Shown piece by piece: positions 21,890 through 33,970 of a stretch of DNA of 64,000 nt. Under the pieces are notes generated by a model. It did no database searches, was not told the origin of the DNA, and saw only the letters and a program-made list of their open reading frames with translations. Source of the stretch: Begonia masoniana (lineage: Eukaryota > Streptophyta > Magnoliopsida > Cucurbitales > Begoniaceae); the NCBI GenBank assembly GCA_022432975.1, contig CM039503.1, forward strand, positions 46,323,759-46,387,758. Direction: 5' to 3'. The translations under genes and the position numbers were made by a program. The stretch's first letter is position 1, and every line of letters begins with the position of its first letter.

Positions 21890-23551
21890 TAATTTTTGGT
21901 AAAGTTCAGTGAAGGTTTGATTGATGTTCTGTTATGAACTTAGGTGAGCGAGCTTCTAAGGTAGCTTACAGCCGAGCGATTTCCAGGAGACCAAGTAAGT
22001 AAAGTTTGCTTGTGCCTTCAGGCCTACATCACAAAATAGTAGGATTATGTGTGTTTGAATGTTTGTCTGGCATGCATCCTATTTTGAAAATTTATGCGAA
22101 AATGAATTTAATGAAATGACATGGTAAGGAATGAACAGACTGTAACCGTTGTTAATGCAACTAATCGCCCCTTAACCAGAGAGAGATGTATGACTTTGGG
22201 GAAATGATCCAAATCCCAATTTCACAGGGGGATCAGTTCAGTTTGTTAAGGGAACTAATCGCCCCTTAATCAAGAGAGAGGATGTATGACTTTGGGAGAA
22301 GTGATCCAACTCCCAATTTCACAGGGGATAGATCAGAAACGATGCATATGCAACTGAGATTAGAAAGTAAAACTGCATATTTAGAAATTTATGTTTCAGC
22401 ATTACATTCATTATGCTTTACTTACTTAGCGTTAGGCTAATAGATGAGTTTTGTGATGTAGGTGGAGGAGTTTCAACCGGTGTGTCACTGAGTTTGCTGA
22501 GGACTAGTCTGGGTTGGAGGAGTGCATCTATTAACAATCTGGCAACTAATGGGCGGGTTAACTGGTGTCAGTGGATGAGAAGGTTTAGTGAACTATGATT
22601 CAATTTAAGTATGTTGTGAGTTCTATGACAGTGATAGTTTTGATGTTTGAATTCAATTTGAGACTTTCTGATAATGATACTCTGTTGGATTTAATAGTGG
22701 TGTTTACTAAAGTTTGGAGTAATACACGGATTTAAATAGTTTTGAACAATTTTTTAGTAAAATGCTTAAATTCTTTTGGTAGTCAGAGCTTTCTTTGTGT
22801 AGAGAGAAATGCTCGATGAGCTGCTATATAAAGTTGTTGTTCTATTGACTATCGAATAATGTCTTCATTAAAAGCCATCGGATGATGTCTTCAGTAAAGC
22901 CATCGGATGATGTCTTCAGTAAAGTCATCGGATGATGTCTTCAGTAATTTATCCATCGGATGATGAAGGTAAAAGTCATTTGTCGTTTTGTAACCGGATG
23001 ATGTCGAGTAATTTATCCATCGAATGATGAAGGTAAAAGTCTTTTGTCGTTTTGTAACCGGATGATGTTGAGTATTTTACCTACCAGAAGATGTGAGTAA
23101 AAGATTTGTCGTCTTGTGATCGGCAGAGGTCGGATGAACGAATCATCCGACTGACGTCATCGGTAGATGCGAGTAGCAAAAATTTGTCGTTTTGCGATCG
23201 GCTGCAGTTGGAAGAGTGATTTTTCGGCTGACGTCATCGGTGAAGTCTTTGTTATTTTTTTTGTTGACCTGTATAGCGGCAGATGCGTTTGACTTTTACA
23301 ATTTTCACGTTTCCCGCTTAAGTCTTGGTCGAACCAATTCCTACTATTTCAATTGATATTTCCAAATATTGATTACCACCCATTAATCTCTGCTTGTTTT
23401 CAAATGATTTCCGCTGTGAATTTTAACGTCTGTGTTTCAGTGAACATCGAGTTTTGACTTTCAAGTGAAATTTTAAGTTTGGTCCAAAATTTCTGGTTAT
23501 GTTCGAGTTTAATGAGTAACGAACTGAGTTTAGAAAACTCGGGGCGTTACA
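21890..23551 (+). repeat. Gypsy-B 5' LTR, truncated by MULE-1
   Basis: It matches the 3' LTR at both ends of the retained part (TTTTTGGTAAAGTT..., and ...AAACTCGGGGCGTTACA). It holds unique sequence at 21953-22862 that the 3' LTR lacks, and only about three copies of the 25-bp motif that fills the 3' LTR (22863-22945). Confidence 0.85.
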
Positions 23552-23554
23552 GTA

Positions 23555-23566
23555 TGGTATCAGAGC
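23555..23566 (+). promoter_or_regulatory. Gypsy-B primer binding site (tRNA-iMet)
   Basis: A perfect TGGTATCAGAGC three bases after the LTR terminus at 23551. This is the standard priming site of many plant gypsy elements. Confidence 0.92.
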
Positions 23567-23703
23567 ATTCAGTTAAACCGTTCAAAAGATTACTCATCAG
23601 TGCCAGTCGTCGCATGGGAGTACTCCAAAACTGTAAGTGTTCATGTTAACCTTAGTTATTAGATTGTTTATGAAAGTAGTAACATGTGCAGGAATTTAGT
23701 ATA

Positions 23704-24790
23704 ATGGCCAGACGCCCTGGGGAGACCTAGAGTGCCAAGGGAAATGCCAAATTTGAGAGGTGAGGAGGAGCCTAGTGTGATTAGGCAGCTGACAGAATTG
23801 GTGCGTCAGCAAACAAACCTAGTGCCTCAGCAGTCCGATCAGTTAGGAGTGCTGTTAAACCGAGAGGTGCAGAGAAGTGCCAACTCGAGTTCTAGCAATG
23901 AACAATCTGGAGATAGATTTTAGAGACTAAGACCACCCACGTTTGATGGACAGTCATCTGATCCGGCTATTGCTGAAGGGTGGCTTAGGAAGATTGAAAG
24001 TATGTTTAGGTGCGCCAACATTAGAGAAGGAGACAAGGTCACGTTGACAACATTTCACTTGGCTGGTGAAGCTCAACTCTGGTGGGAAACAATAGAGACC
24101 ACCACTAATGTCTTGGAGATGCCTTGGTCGCAATTCAAAGACATTTTCTACGAGAAGTATTTCAACAGTACTGTCCAAACTACAAAGAAGTTGGAATTTC
24201 TAAACTTGAAGCAGACAGGGTCTGTGGCCGAGTACAGTAGGCAGTTCGAGTCCCTGTCCAGGTTTGTTGGACATTTTGCTCACAGGGACGAGGATAAGGT
24301 GTTCAAATTTGTACATGGACTGAAGCCAGAAATTTACCGAGGAGTTAAATTTTGTGGTATTAAAGCCTTGTCATTCAGTGAAGTTGTGTCTACTGCTCTG
24401 GAAGTGGAAGAAGCTGAAAGGAAGTGTGCTGGACCAAAAGAGTTCCCACAAAAGTCGGTCCAGCCACACCATCAAAGGGGAATGAAGAGGCCTAGTGAAG
24501 GCCAGAGTAGCCAAGGAACAGGAGGGAAGGTACAGAACTGTCAGGAAATTCCCCGGTGTCCCAAGTACTCTAAAGTACACCCCGGGCGAGTGCAGATTGG
24601 GCTTTGGGAAGTGTTTCAACTGTGAGGAGGTGGACACACGATCAAAGAGTGCCCGAAGCCTAGAATCACCAGATGCTACAATTGTAACAAGATCGGCCAT
24701 ATTAGCATAGACTGCCCAGCTCCTAAGAGTGGCCCTACTATGGTTAAACCGAGGATATTCTACATGATGGAGCGGGCGATGATGAACAGC
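23704..24790 (+). pseudogene. Gypsy-B gag, frameshifted
   Basis: The structural capsid protein that packages element RNA in cytoplasmic particles. The start MARRPGE at 23704 shifts frame almost at once. A stop (TAG, about 23921) precedes the conserved retrotransposon gag domain (PTFDGQSSDPAIAEGWLRKI ... WWETIE ... FKDIFYEKYF ... FVHGLKPEI). Two CCHC knuckles follow: CFNCEE...ECPKP (24619-24660, frameshifted) and CYNCNKIGHISIDC (24673-24714). The sequence breaks off into the 37-bp array before protease. Confidence 0.85.
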
Positions 24791-24794
24791 CAAC

Positions 24795-27308
24795 TGATGT
24801 ACCATTAGCCTTAGAGTCTGAATTCCAGACTTGATGTACCATTAGCCTTAGAGTCTGAATTCCAGACTTGATGTACCATTAGCCTTAGAGTCTGAATTCC
24901 AGACTTGATGTACCATTAGCCTTAGAGTCTGAATTCCAGACTTGATGTACCATTAGCCTTAGAGTCTGAATTCCAGACTTGATGTACCATTAGCCTTAGA
25001 GTCTGAATTCCAGACTTGATGTACCATTAGCCTTAGAGTCTGAATTCCAGACTTGATGTACCATTAGCCTTAGAGTCTGAATTCCAGACTTGATGTACCA
25101 TTAGCCTTAGAGTCTGAATTCCAGACTTGATGTACCATTAGCCTTAGAGTCTGAATTCCAGACTTGATGTACCATTAGCCTTAGAGTCTGAATTCCAGAC
25201 TTGATGTACCATTAGCCTTAGAGTCTGAATTCCAGACTTGATGTACCATTAGCCTTAGAGTCTGAATTCCAGACTTGATGTACCATTAGCCTTAGAGTCT
25301 GAATTCCAGACTTGATGTACCATTAGCCTTAGAGTCTGAATTCCAGACTTGATGTACCATTAGCCTTAGAGTCTGAATTCCAGACTTGATGTACCATTAG
25401 CCTTAGAGTCTGAATTCCAGACTTGATGTACCATTAGCCTTAGAGTCTGAATTCCAGACTTGATGTACCATTAGCCTTAGAGTCTGAATTCCAGACTTGA
25501 TGTACCATTAGCCTTAGAGTCTGAATTCCAGACTTGATGTACCATTAGCCTTAGAGTCTGAATTCCAGACTTGATGTACCATTAGCCTTAGAGTCTGAAT
25601 TCCAGACTTGATGTACCATTAGCCTTAGAGTCTGAATTCCAGACTTGATGTACCATTAGCCTTAGAGTCTGAATTCCAGACTTGATGTACCATTAGCCTT
25701 AGAGTCTGAATTCCAGACTTGATGTACCATTAGCCTTAGAGTCTGAATTCCAGACTTGATGTACCATTAGCCTTAGAGTCTGAATTCCAGACTTGATGTA
25801 CCATTAGCCTTAGAGTCTGAATTCCAGACTTGATGTACCATTAGCCTTAGAGTCTGAATTCCAGACTTGATGTACCATTAGCCTTAGAGTCTGAATTCCA
25901 GACTTGATGTACCATTAGCCTTAGAGTCTGAATTCCAGACTTGATGTACCATTAGCCTTAGAGTCTGAATTCCAGACTTGATGTACCATTAGCCTTAGAG
26001 TCTGAATTCCAGACTTGATGTACCATTAGCCTTAGAGTCTGAATTCCAGACTTGATGTACCATTAGCCTTAGAGTCTGAATTCCAGACTTGATGTACCAT
26101 TAGCCTTAGAGTCTGAATTCCAGACTTGATGTACCATTAGCCTTAGAGTCTGAATTCCAGACTTGATGTACCATTAGCCTTAGAGTCTGAATTCCAGACT
26201 TGATGTACCATTAGCCTTAGAGTCTGAATTCCAGACTTGATGTACCATTAGCCTTAGAGTCTGAATTCCAGACTTGATGTACCATTAGCCTTAGAGTCTG
26301 AATTCCAGACTTGATGTACCATTAGCCTTAGAGTCTGAATTCCAGACTTGATGTACCATTAGCCTTAGAGTCTGAATTCCAGACTTGATGTACCATTAGC
26401 CTTAGAGTCTGAATTCCAGACTTGATGTACCATTAGCCTTAGAGTCTGAATTCCAGACTTGATGTACCATTAGCCTTAGAGTCTGAATTCCAGACTTGAT
26501 GTACCATTAGCCTTAGAGTCTGAATTCCAGACTTGATGTACCATTAGCCTTAGAGTCTGAATTCCAGACTTGATGTACCATTAGCCTTAGAGTCTGAATT
26601 CCAGACTTGATGTACCATTAGCCTTAGAGTCTGAATTCCAGACTTGATGTACCATTAGCCTTAGAGTCTGAATTCCAGACTTGATGTACCATTAGCCTTA
26701 GAGTCTGAATTCCAGACTTGATGTACCATTAGCCTTAGAGTCTGAATTCCAGACTTGATGTACCATTAGCCTTAGAGTCTGAATTCCAGACTTGATGTAC
26801 CATTAGCCTTAGAGTCTGAATTCCAGACTTGATGTACCATTAGCCTTAGAGTCTGAATTCCAGACTTGATGTACCATTAGCCTTAGAGTCTGAATTCCAG
26901 ACTTGATGTACCATTAGCCTTAGAGTCTGAATTCCAGACTTGATGTACCATTAGCCTTAGAGTCTGAATTCCAGACTTGATGTACCATTAGCCTTAGAGT
27001 CTGAATTCCAGACTTGATGTACCATTAGCCTTAGAGTCTGAATTCCAGACTTGATGTACCATTAGCCTTAGAGTCTGAATTCCAGACTTGATGTACCATT
27101 AGCCTTAGAGTCTGAATTCCAGACTTGATGTACCATTAGCCTTAGAGTCTGAATTCCAGACTTGATGTACCATTAGCCTTAGAGTCTGAATTCCAGACTT
27201 GATGTACCATTAGCCTTAGAGTCTGAATTCCAGACTTGATGTACCATTAGCCTTAGAGTCTGAATTCCAGACTTGATGTACCATTAGCCTTAGAGTCTGA
27301 ATTCCAGA
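24795..27308. repeat. Perfect 37-bp tandem array, about 68 copies, in place of protease/RT/RNase H
   Basis: The unit begins TGATGTACCATTAGCCTTAG and continues AGTCTGAATTCCAGACT. No variants are seen. The left flank is the gag end, and the right flank is the pol segment just after RNase H ([14 protein letters not shown], which aligns with [14 protein letters not shown] of Gypsy-C). The protease, RT and RNase H, about 2.5 kb in a full element, are absent. The last unit reads into coding sequence as LALESEFQ, so one copy is real pol. Confidence 0.92.
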
Positions 27309-28803
27309 GGTTTAATCTAGAAGCAGTATCCAGTGTATCAGCTATACTTTCAGCCATAACCTTAAAACCTACTATTTTGGAGAAAATAAAGGAAGCTCAG
27401 ACGAATGATGACGAGTATAACAAGTACAAGTTAAGCATGGAATCTACGGACAGAATAGATTTTAACTATTCTGCTGATGGAATCCTTAAGTTTAGAAATA
27501 GATGGTTTGTCCCTGCCGTTAAAGGACTTCGTGATGAGATTCTTTCTGAAGCACACTCTTCCAGGTTCTCTATTCATCCTGGGAGTACAAAGATATACAA
27601 GGATCTTAAACAGCATTATTGGTGGCCAGGTATGAAACGAAGTGTGGCAGAATATGTAGGATCATGTTTGTGTTGTCAGCAGGTTAAAGCTGAGCATCAG
27701 AGACCTGCTGGAATGTTGCAACCTTTACCAGTTTTCGAATGAAAATGGGAGCAAATAACGATGGACTTTGTGGTAGGATTGCCTAGAACGACTAAAGGAC
27801 ATGATGCAATTTGGGTGATAGTTGACCGTCTAACCAAATCAGCTCATTTCCTACCAATAAAGGTGACTTACTCGATGGATCAACTTGCTGAATTGTATGT
27901 GCAAGAAATTGTTAGGTTACATGGAGTTCCAAATACCATAGTTTGAGACCGAGACTCTAGATTTACATCTAAGTTTTGGAAGAATTTGCATCAGGCTATG
28001 GGTACACAGCTCAACTTTAGCACAGCCTTTCACCCTCAAACAGATGGACAGTCCGAAAGAACCATCCAAATATTAGAGGATATGCTTCGTGCATGCATAT
28101 TGGATTTTCAAGGTTCCTGGAGCAAGTACCTATCCTTAGTAGAATTATCTTATAATAACAATTTTCAGGCAACTATCGGTATGGCACCATATGAAGCACT
28201 GTATGGACGAAAGTGCAGATCTCCTTTGTACTGGGACGAAGTTGGTGAAGCACAGTTGCTTGGTCCTGTCATTGTCCAACAAATTGTTGAGAATGTTGCC
28301 CTCATCCGCCAGAGGATCTTAACAGCTCAAAGCTGGCAGAAAAGTTATGCCGACAGAAGACGCAAAGAACTAGAGTTTGAAGTAGGTGATGAAGTTTTCC
28401 TCAAGGTATCACCATTTAAAGGAGTTGTGAGATTCGGGAAGAGAGGCAAGTTGAACCCCAGATTTATTGGACCATTCACTATTCTGAAGAGAGTTGGGAG
28501 AGCAGCCTATCAGTTGCAGCTACCGGCTTCTATGGAGGGGATACACAGTGTGTTCCATGTTTCTATGTTGAAGAAGTGCATAAAGGATCCATATCATGTT
28601 GTGGAGCAGCAGGGCGTTGAAGTTCATCCTACCCTTACCTACGAGGAGAAACCAGTAAGGATTTTGGACTATGTAGTGAAGGTATTGCGCAACAAAGAGG
28701 TTCCCTTAGTGAAAGTCTTATGGCATAACCAGAATATAGAGGAGACAACCTGGAAACGTCAGCAAGATATGATGGACCAACATCCAGAATTATTCAGGTA
28801 CTG
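27309..28803 (+). pseudogene. Gypsy-B integrase and chromodomain-like C-terminus
   Basis: The enzyme would insert element cDNA into nuclear DNA. It has an H2C2 zinc-binding region ([12 protein letters not shown] ... GSCLCCQQ, 27547-27680), a catalytic core with first Asp in MDFVVGLP (27761 on), second Asp in DRDSRF and Glu in DGQSERT at the normal D35E spacing, and a GPF motif ([13 protein letters not shown]). The C-terminal [16 protein letters not shown]...EETTW stretch is chromodomain-like, as in Tekay elements. Stops at 27740 (TGA replacing the usual Trp) and about 27944 (TGA just before the second Asp) inactivate it. Confidence 0.88.
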
Positions 28804-28825
28804 AATTTTGAAGACAAAATTCTTT

Positions 28826-28839
28826 TAAGGAGGGTAGAT
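28826..28839 (+). promoter_or_regulatory. Gypsy-B polypurine tract
   Basis: AAGGAGGGTAGA lies directly before the 3' LTR start TGTAACACCC. It is the priming site for plus-strand DNA synthesis. Confidence 0.75.
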
Positions 28840-31800
28840 TGTAACACCCGGTTTTATCAAACTAATTCTCTATTCTTTTAAATTAATGGATGACTAGGCA
28901 AGGGCATAAGGGGTAATTAGAAATTTTAAATGGATAACCTATTTAAGGAAAGAGGGTTGGGTTTAATGCACTGTAGCCGCCACCATTTCATACTTTTTCT
29001 TTTCGGGTTTTCAGCTCGAGTAGCAGAGCTCTCTAGGCGATTTTTCTTGCTCGATTCTCTTTCAACCTAAGTAAGTTTTCCTCATTCTCTTGCATTTTAG
29101 CAGTTAGATAACCGAGGGAGTACAATGTGAGGATTTCAAGGATGCTGTTGATAAGAGTAGGTTCGGGTTCTTGGGGAATAAATAGGAATGTGCAAGCAGT
29201 AGAGTTCCAAACTGGTTTCCTTGTTCTTCTGGTTAAATTTTTGGTAAAGTTTAGTGAAGGTTTGATTGATGTTCTGTTATGAACATCGGATGATGTCTTC
29301 AGTAAAGCCATCGGATGATGTCTTCAGTAAAGCCATCGGATGATGTCTTCAGTAAAGCCATCGGATGATGTCTTCAGTAAAGCCATCGGATGATGTCTTC
29401 AGTAAAGCCATCGGATGATGTCTTCAGTAAAGCCATCGGATGATGTCTTCAGTAAAGCCATCGGATGATGTCTTCAGTAAAGCCATCGGATGATGTCTTC
29501 AGTAAAGCCATCGGATGATGTCTTCAGTAAAGCCATCGGATGATGTCTTCAGTAAAGCCATCGGATGATGTCTTCAGTAAAGCCATCGGATGATGTCTTC
29601 AGTAAAGCCATCGGATGATGTCTTCAGTAAAGCCATCGGATGATGTCTTCAGTAAAGCCATCGGATGATGTCTTCAGTAAAGCCATCGGATGATGTCTTC
29701 AGTAAAGCCATCGGATGATGTCTTCAGTAAAGCCATCGGATGATGTCTTCAGTAAAGCCATCGGATGATGTCTTCAGTAAAGCCATCGGATGATGTCTTC
29801 AGTAAAGCCATCGGATGATGTCTTCAGTAAAGCCATCGGATGATGTCTTCAGTAAAGCCATCGGATGATGTCTTCAGTAAAGCCATCGGATGATGTCTTC
29901 AGTAAAGCCATCGGATGATGTCTTCAGTAAAGCCATCGGATGATGTCTTCAGTAAAGCCATCGGATGATGTCTTCAGTAAAGCCATCGGATGATGTCTTC
30001 AGTAAAGCCATCGGATGATGTCTTCAGTAAAGCCATCGGATGATGTCTTCAGTAAAGCCATCGGATGATGTCTTCAGTAAAGCCATCGGATGATGTCTTC
30101 AGTAAAGCCATCGGATGATGTCTTCAGTAAAGCCATCGGATGATGTCTTCAGTAAAGCCATCGGATGATGTCTTCAGTAAAGCCATCGGATGATGTCTTC
30201 AGTAAAGCCATCGGATGATGTCTTCAGTAAAGCCATCGGATGATGTCTTCAGTAAAGCCATCGGATGATGTCTTCAGTAAAGCCATCGGATGATGTCTTC
30301 AGTAAAGCCATCGGATGATGTCTTCAGTAAAGCCATCGGATGATGTCTTCAGTAAAGCCATCGGATGATGTCTTCAGTAAAGCCATCGGATGATGTCTTC
30401 AGTAAAGCCATCGGATGATGTCTTCAGTAAAGCCATCGGATGATGTCTTCAGTAAAGCCATCGGATGATGTCTTCAGTAAAGTCATCGGATGATGTCTTC
30501 AGTAAAGCCATCGGATGATGTCTTCAGTAAAGCCATCGGATGATGTCTTCAGTAAAGCCATCGGATGATGTCTTCAGTAAAGCCATCGGATGATGTCTTC
30601 AGTAAAGCCATCGGATGATGTCTTCAGTAAAGCCATCGGATGATGTCTTCAGTAAAGCCATCGGATGATGTCTTCAGTAAAGCCATCGGATGATGTCTTC
30701 AGTAAAGCCATCGGATGATGTCTTCAGTAAAGCCATCGGATGATGTCTTCAGTAAAGCCATCGGATGATGTCTTCAGTAAAGCCATCGGATGATGTCTTC
30801 AGTAAAGCCATCGGATGATGTCTTCAGTAAAGCCATCGGATGATGTCTTCAGTAAAGCCATCGGATGATGTCTTCAGTAAAGCCATCGGATGATGTCTTC
30901 AGTAAAGCCATCGGATGATGTCTTCAGTAAAGCCATCGGATGATGTCTTCAGTAAAGCCATCGGATGATGTCTTCAGTAAAGCCATCGGATGATGTCTTC
31001 AGTAAAGCCATCGGATGATGTCTTCAGTAAAGCCATCGGATGATGTCTTCAGTAAAGCCATCGGATGATGTCTTCAGTAAAGCCATCGGATGATGTCTTC
31101 AGTAAAGCCATCGGATGATGTCTTCAGTAAAGCCATCGGATGATGTCTTCAGTAAAGCCATCGGATGATGTCTTCAGTAAAGCCATCGGATGATGTCTTC
31201 AGTAAAGTCATCGGATGATGTCTTCAGTAAAGTCATCGGATGATGTCTTCAGTAAAGTCATCGGATGATGTCTTCAGTAAAGTCATCGGATGATGTCTTC
31301 AGTAAAGTCATCGGATGATGTCTTCAGTAAAGTCATCGGATGATGTCTTCAGTAAAGTCATCGGATGATGTCTTCAGTAAAGTCATCGGATGATGTCTTC
31401 AGTAAAGTCATCGGATGATGTCTTCAGTAAAGTCATCGGATGATGTCTTCAGTAAAGTCATCGGATGATGTCTTCAGTAAAGTCATCGGATGATGTCTTC
31501 AGTAAAGTCATCGGATGATGTCTTCAGTAAAGTCATCGGATGATGTCTTCAGTAAAGTCATCGGATGATGTCTTCAGTAAAGTCATCGGATGATGTCTTC
31601 AGTAAAGTCATCGGATGATGTCTTCAGTAAAGTCATCGGATGATGTCTTCAGTAAAGTCATCGGATGATGTCTTCAGTAAAGTCATCGGATGATGTCTTC
31701 AGTAAAGTCATCGGATGATGTCTTCAGTAAAGTCATCGGATGATGTCTTCAGTAAAGTCATCGGATGATGTCTTCAGTAAAGTCATCGGATGATGTCTTC

Positions 31801-33048
31801 AGTAAAGTCATCGGATGATGTCTTCAGTAAAGTCATCGGATGATGAAGGTAAAAGTTATTTGTCGTTTTGTAACCGGATGATGTCTTCAGTAAAGTCATC
31901 GGATGATGTCTTCAGTAAAGTCATCGGATGATGTCTTCAGTAAAGTCATCGGATGATGTCTTCAGTAAAGTCATCGGATGATGTCTTCAGTAAAGTCATC
32001 GGATGATGTCTTCAGTAAAGTCATCGGATGATGTCTTCAGTAAAGTCATCGGATGATGTCTTCAGTAAAGTCATCGGATGATGTCTTCAGTAAAGTCATC
32101 GGATGATGTCTTCAGTAAAGTCATCGGATGATGAAGGTAAAAGTTATTTGTCGTTTTGTAACCGGATGATGTCTTCAGTAAAGTCATCGGATGATGTCTT
32201 CAGTAAAGTCATCGGATGATGTCTTCAGTAAAGTCATCGGATGATGTCTTCAGTAAAGTCATCGGATGATGTCTTCAGTAAAGTCATCGGATGATGTCTT
32301 CAGTAAAGTCATCGGATGATGTCTTCATTTAAAGTCATCGGATGATGTCTTCAGTAAAGCCATCGGATGATGTCTTCAGTAAAGTCATCGGATGATGTCT
32401 TCAGTAATTTATTCATCGGATGATGAAGGTAAAAGTTATTTGTCGTTTTGTAACCGGATGATGTCTTCAGTAAAGTCATCGGATGATGTCTTCAGTAAAG
32501 TCATCGGATGATGAAGGTAAAAGTCTTTTATCGTTTTATAACCGGATGATGTTGAGTATTTTACCTACCAGAAGACGTGAGTAAAAGATTTGTCGTCTTG
32601 TGATCGGCAGAGGCTCGATGAACGAATCATCCGGCTGACGTCATCGGTAGATGCGAGTAGCAAAAACTTTTCGTTTTGCGAACGCTGAAGTTGGAAGAGT
32701 GATTCTTCCGGCTGACGTCATCGGTGGAAGTCTTCAGTTTATTTCTTTTTTTTGTTGACCTTGTCTAGCGGCAGATGCGTTTCACTTTTACAATTTTCAC
32801 GTTTCCACGTTTAAGTCTTGGTCGAACCAATTCCTACTATTTCAATTGATATTTCCAAATATTGATTTACAGCCCCATTTAATCTCTACTTGTTTTCAAA
32901 TGATTCGCCGCTGTGAATTTTAACGTTGTGGTTTCAGTGAACATCGAGTTTTGACTTTCAAGTGAAATTTTAAGTTTGGTCCAAAATTTCCTAGTTATGT
33001 TCGGGTTTATGAGTAACGAACTGAGTTTAGAAAACTCGGTGCGTTACA
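28840..33048 (+). repeat. Gypsy-B 3' LTR, inflated by a 25-bp array
   Basis: It starts TGTAACACCCGG and ends GGTGCGTTACA. Unique sequence at 28840-29283 and 32516-33048 surrounds a ~3.2-kb minisatellite. Compared with the 5' LTR, about 0.9 kb of unique sequence is missing at the join GTTATGAAC|ATCGGATG. Confidence 0.88.
29284..32515 (+). repeat. 25-bp minisatellite, roughly 125 copies
   Basis: The unit is CATCGGATGATGTCTTCAGTAAAGC, then a block of units with T in place of the final C, then higher-order units with GAAGGTAAAAGTTATTTGTC inserts. The order of variants (C type, T type, TTTATxCATCGG, GAAGG type) copies that of the few natural units at 22863-23040 in the 5' LTR, each expanded in place. 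Confidence 0.88.
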
Positions 33049-33109
33049 TATATTTACGAAAATGCCATTATGTGATGAAAATTCAAAACTTAAAAATCCG
33101 GGTGTTACA
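33049..33109 (-). mobile_element. LTR-A: start portion of the minus-strand gypsy LTR
   Basis: Read on the minus strand it begins TGTAACACCCGGATTTTTAA at 33109 and continues 61 bp until Gypsy-B interrupts it. GGCGT follows on the plus strand (33110-33114), the near-match of AGCGT at 8603-8607. Confidence 0.65.
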
Positions 33110-33364
33110 GGCGTAATCCCACATTGCTTGGAGGGAAGTTGGAAATATTCAATATGTAAAGAAATCCTCCTAGAAATAGTAAAATGCGTTTGGAACACAA
33201 TTGCAACGGATCCCATCAGAACTCCGAAGTTAAGAATGATCTGGCAAAAGTAGTACCCAAGTTAGGTGACCACTTGGGAAGTCTTCGTTGAAAAAAAAAA
33301 TCCGTGAGGGCCGAAGTTCACCCCAAGCGGACAATATCTTACTGGGAGGAAGAGGTTCGTCACA
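33110..33364 (+). mobile_element. Second Cassandra TRIM, right part (3' LTR)
   Basis: It continues the LTR broken at 8607. AATCCCACATTGCTTGG aligns with the matching region of 7648-7925, followed by the best preserved 5S segment in the window (about 33208-33293, CGGATCCCATCAGAACTCCG on). The LTR ends TTCGTCACA at 33364, after which the copia leader resumes. Confidence 0.82.
33208..33293 (+). promoter_or_regulatory. 5S rRNA-derived promoter segment, best preserved copy
   Basis: GGATCCCATCAGAACTCCGA then AGTTAAG matches plant 5S exactly over 27 bases. The middle is diverged (AATGATCTGGCAAA), then AGTAGTAC and GGTGACC (box C side) are kept, with one inserted C. The first third of 5S is lacking, as is normal for Cassandra. 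Confidence 0.88.
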
Positions 33365-33970
33365 CTGGTCACGCTGGTTGTTATTCACACAGTTACTGTT
33401 CATCTCTGAAAATATTGAAATAATTTCTCGTTGTTTTGGATTTTTTGTTTAACTAAATATATGATAATTACATTTTGTAATCGTTAATTATTGAAACTGG
33501 ATCAAGATATTATTTACAGTTTCATGATTATTTAATTTGATATCTTAATTATGTATAATTTGTTAGTCACCAAAGTGGCCGAATTAGAAAATGTTTCTCA
33601 GATATCAAATTAAATAAATTCAATTAAGCATGTTTTATGTGATACTCGCTAATGAGATGACATGATGACAATTATAATTTCGACATAAGTGTATTGATTT
33701 TCATTATTATAAAATATTTTGCATCACCCAAACGTTGATTGGTTATTTTATAATTATGAATATAATCGTGGTAAATTGATATGATTTAATTAGGTGTGTT
33801 TGGTATATTCAAAGATAGCGAACATGTCTATTTCGAGTATACTAGTTGCCAATTATGCGAAATTAGATTGAACATCGATCATGTTTATTATTATATATTG
33901 TTGTGTCACCCAAAAACGAACTTCAATATATACTTATGATTGTTTGATTTCATTGCAACTCAAAGCATTA
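33365..33970 (+). other. Copia untranslated leader, right part
   Basis: AT-rich sequence between the nest and gag, with several upstream ATGs and stops. It resumes with CTGGTCACGCTGG, echoing the motif just left of the nest at 5896-5908. Confidence 0.6.

Larger units (their letters stand above)
21890..33048 (+). mobile_element. Gypsy-B: Ty3/gypsy chromovirus-like retrotransposon, partial
   Basis: Plus-strand order: 5' LTR remnant (21890-23551), primer site, gag (23704-24790), a 37-bp array in place of protease/RT/RNase H, integrase with a C-terminal chromodomain-like tail (27309-28803), polypurine tract and 3' LTR (28840-33048). It lies inside LTR-A. The 5' end of its 5' LTR is missing because MULE-1 sits there and the left boundary is disrupted. 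TATAT follows the 3' LTR, but its partner cannot be checked. The integrase and tail resemble the Tekay/Del group. Confidence 0.85.

Noticed and set aside
33208..33293. Functional 5S rRNA gene
   Set aside because: The first third of 5S is missing, the middle is diverged, and it lies in a TRIM LTR next to a primer site.
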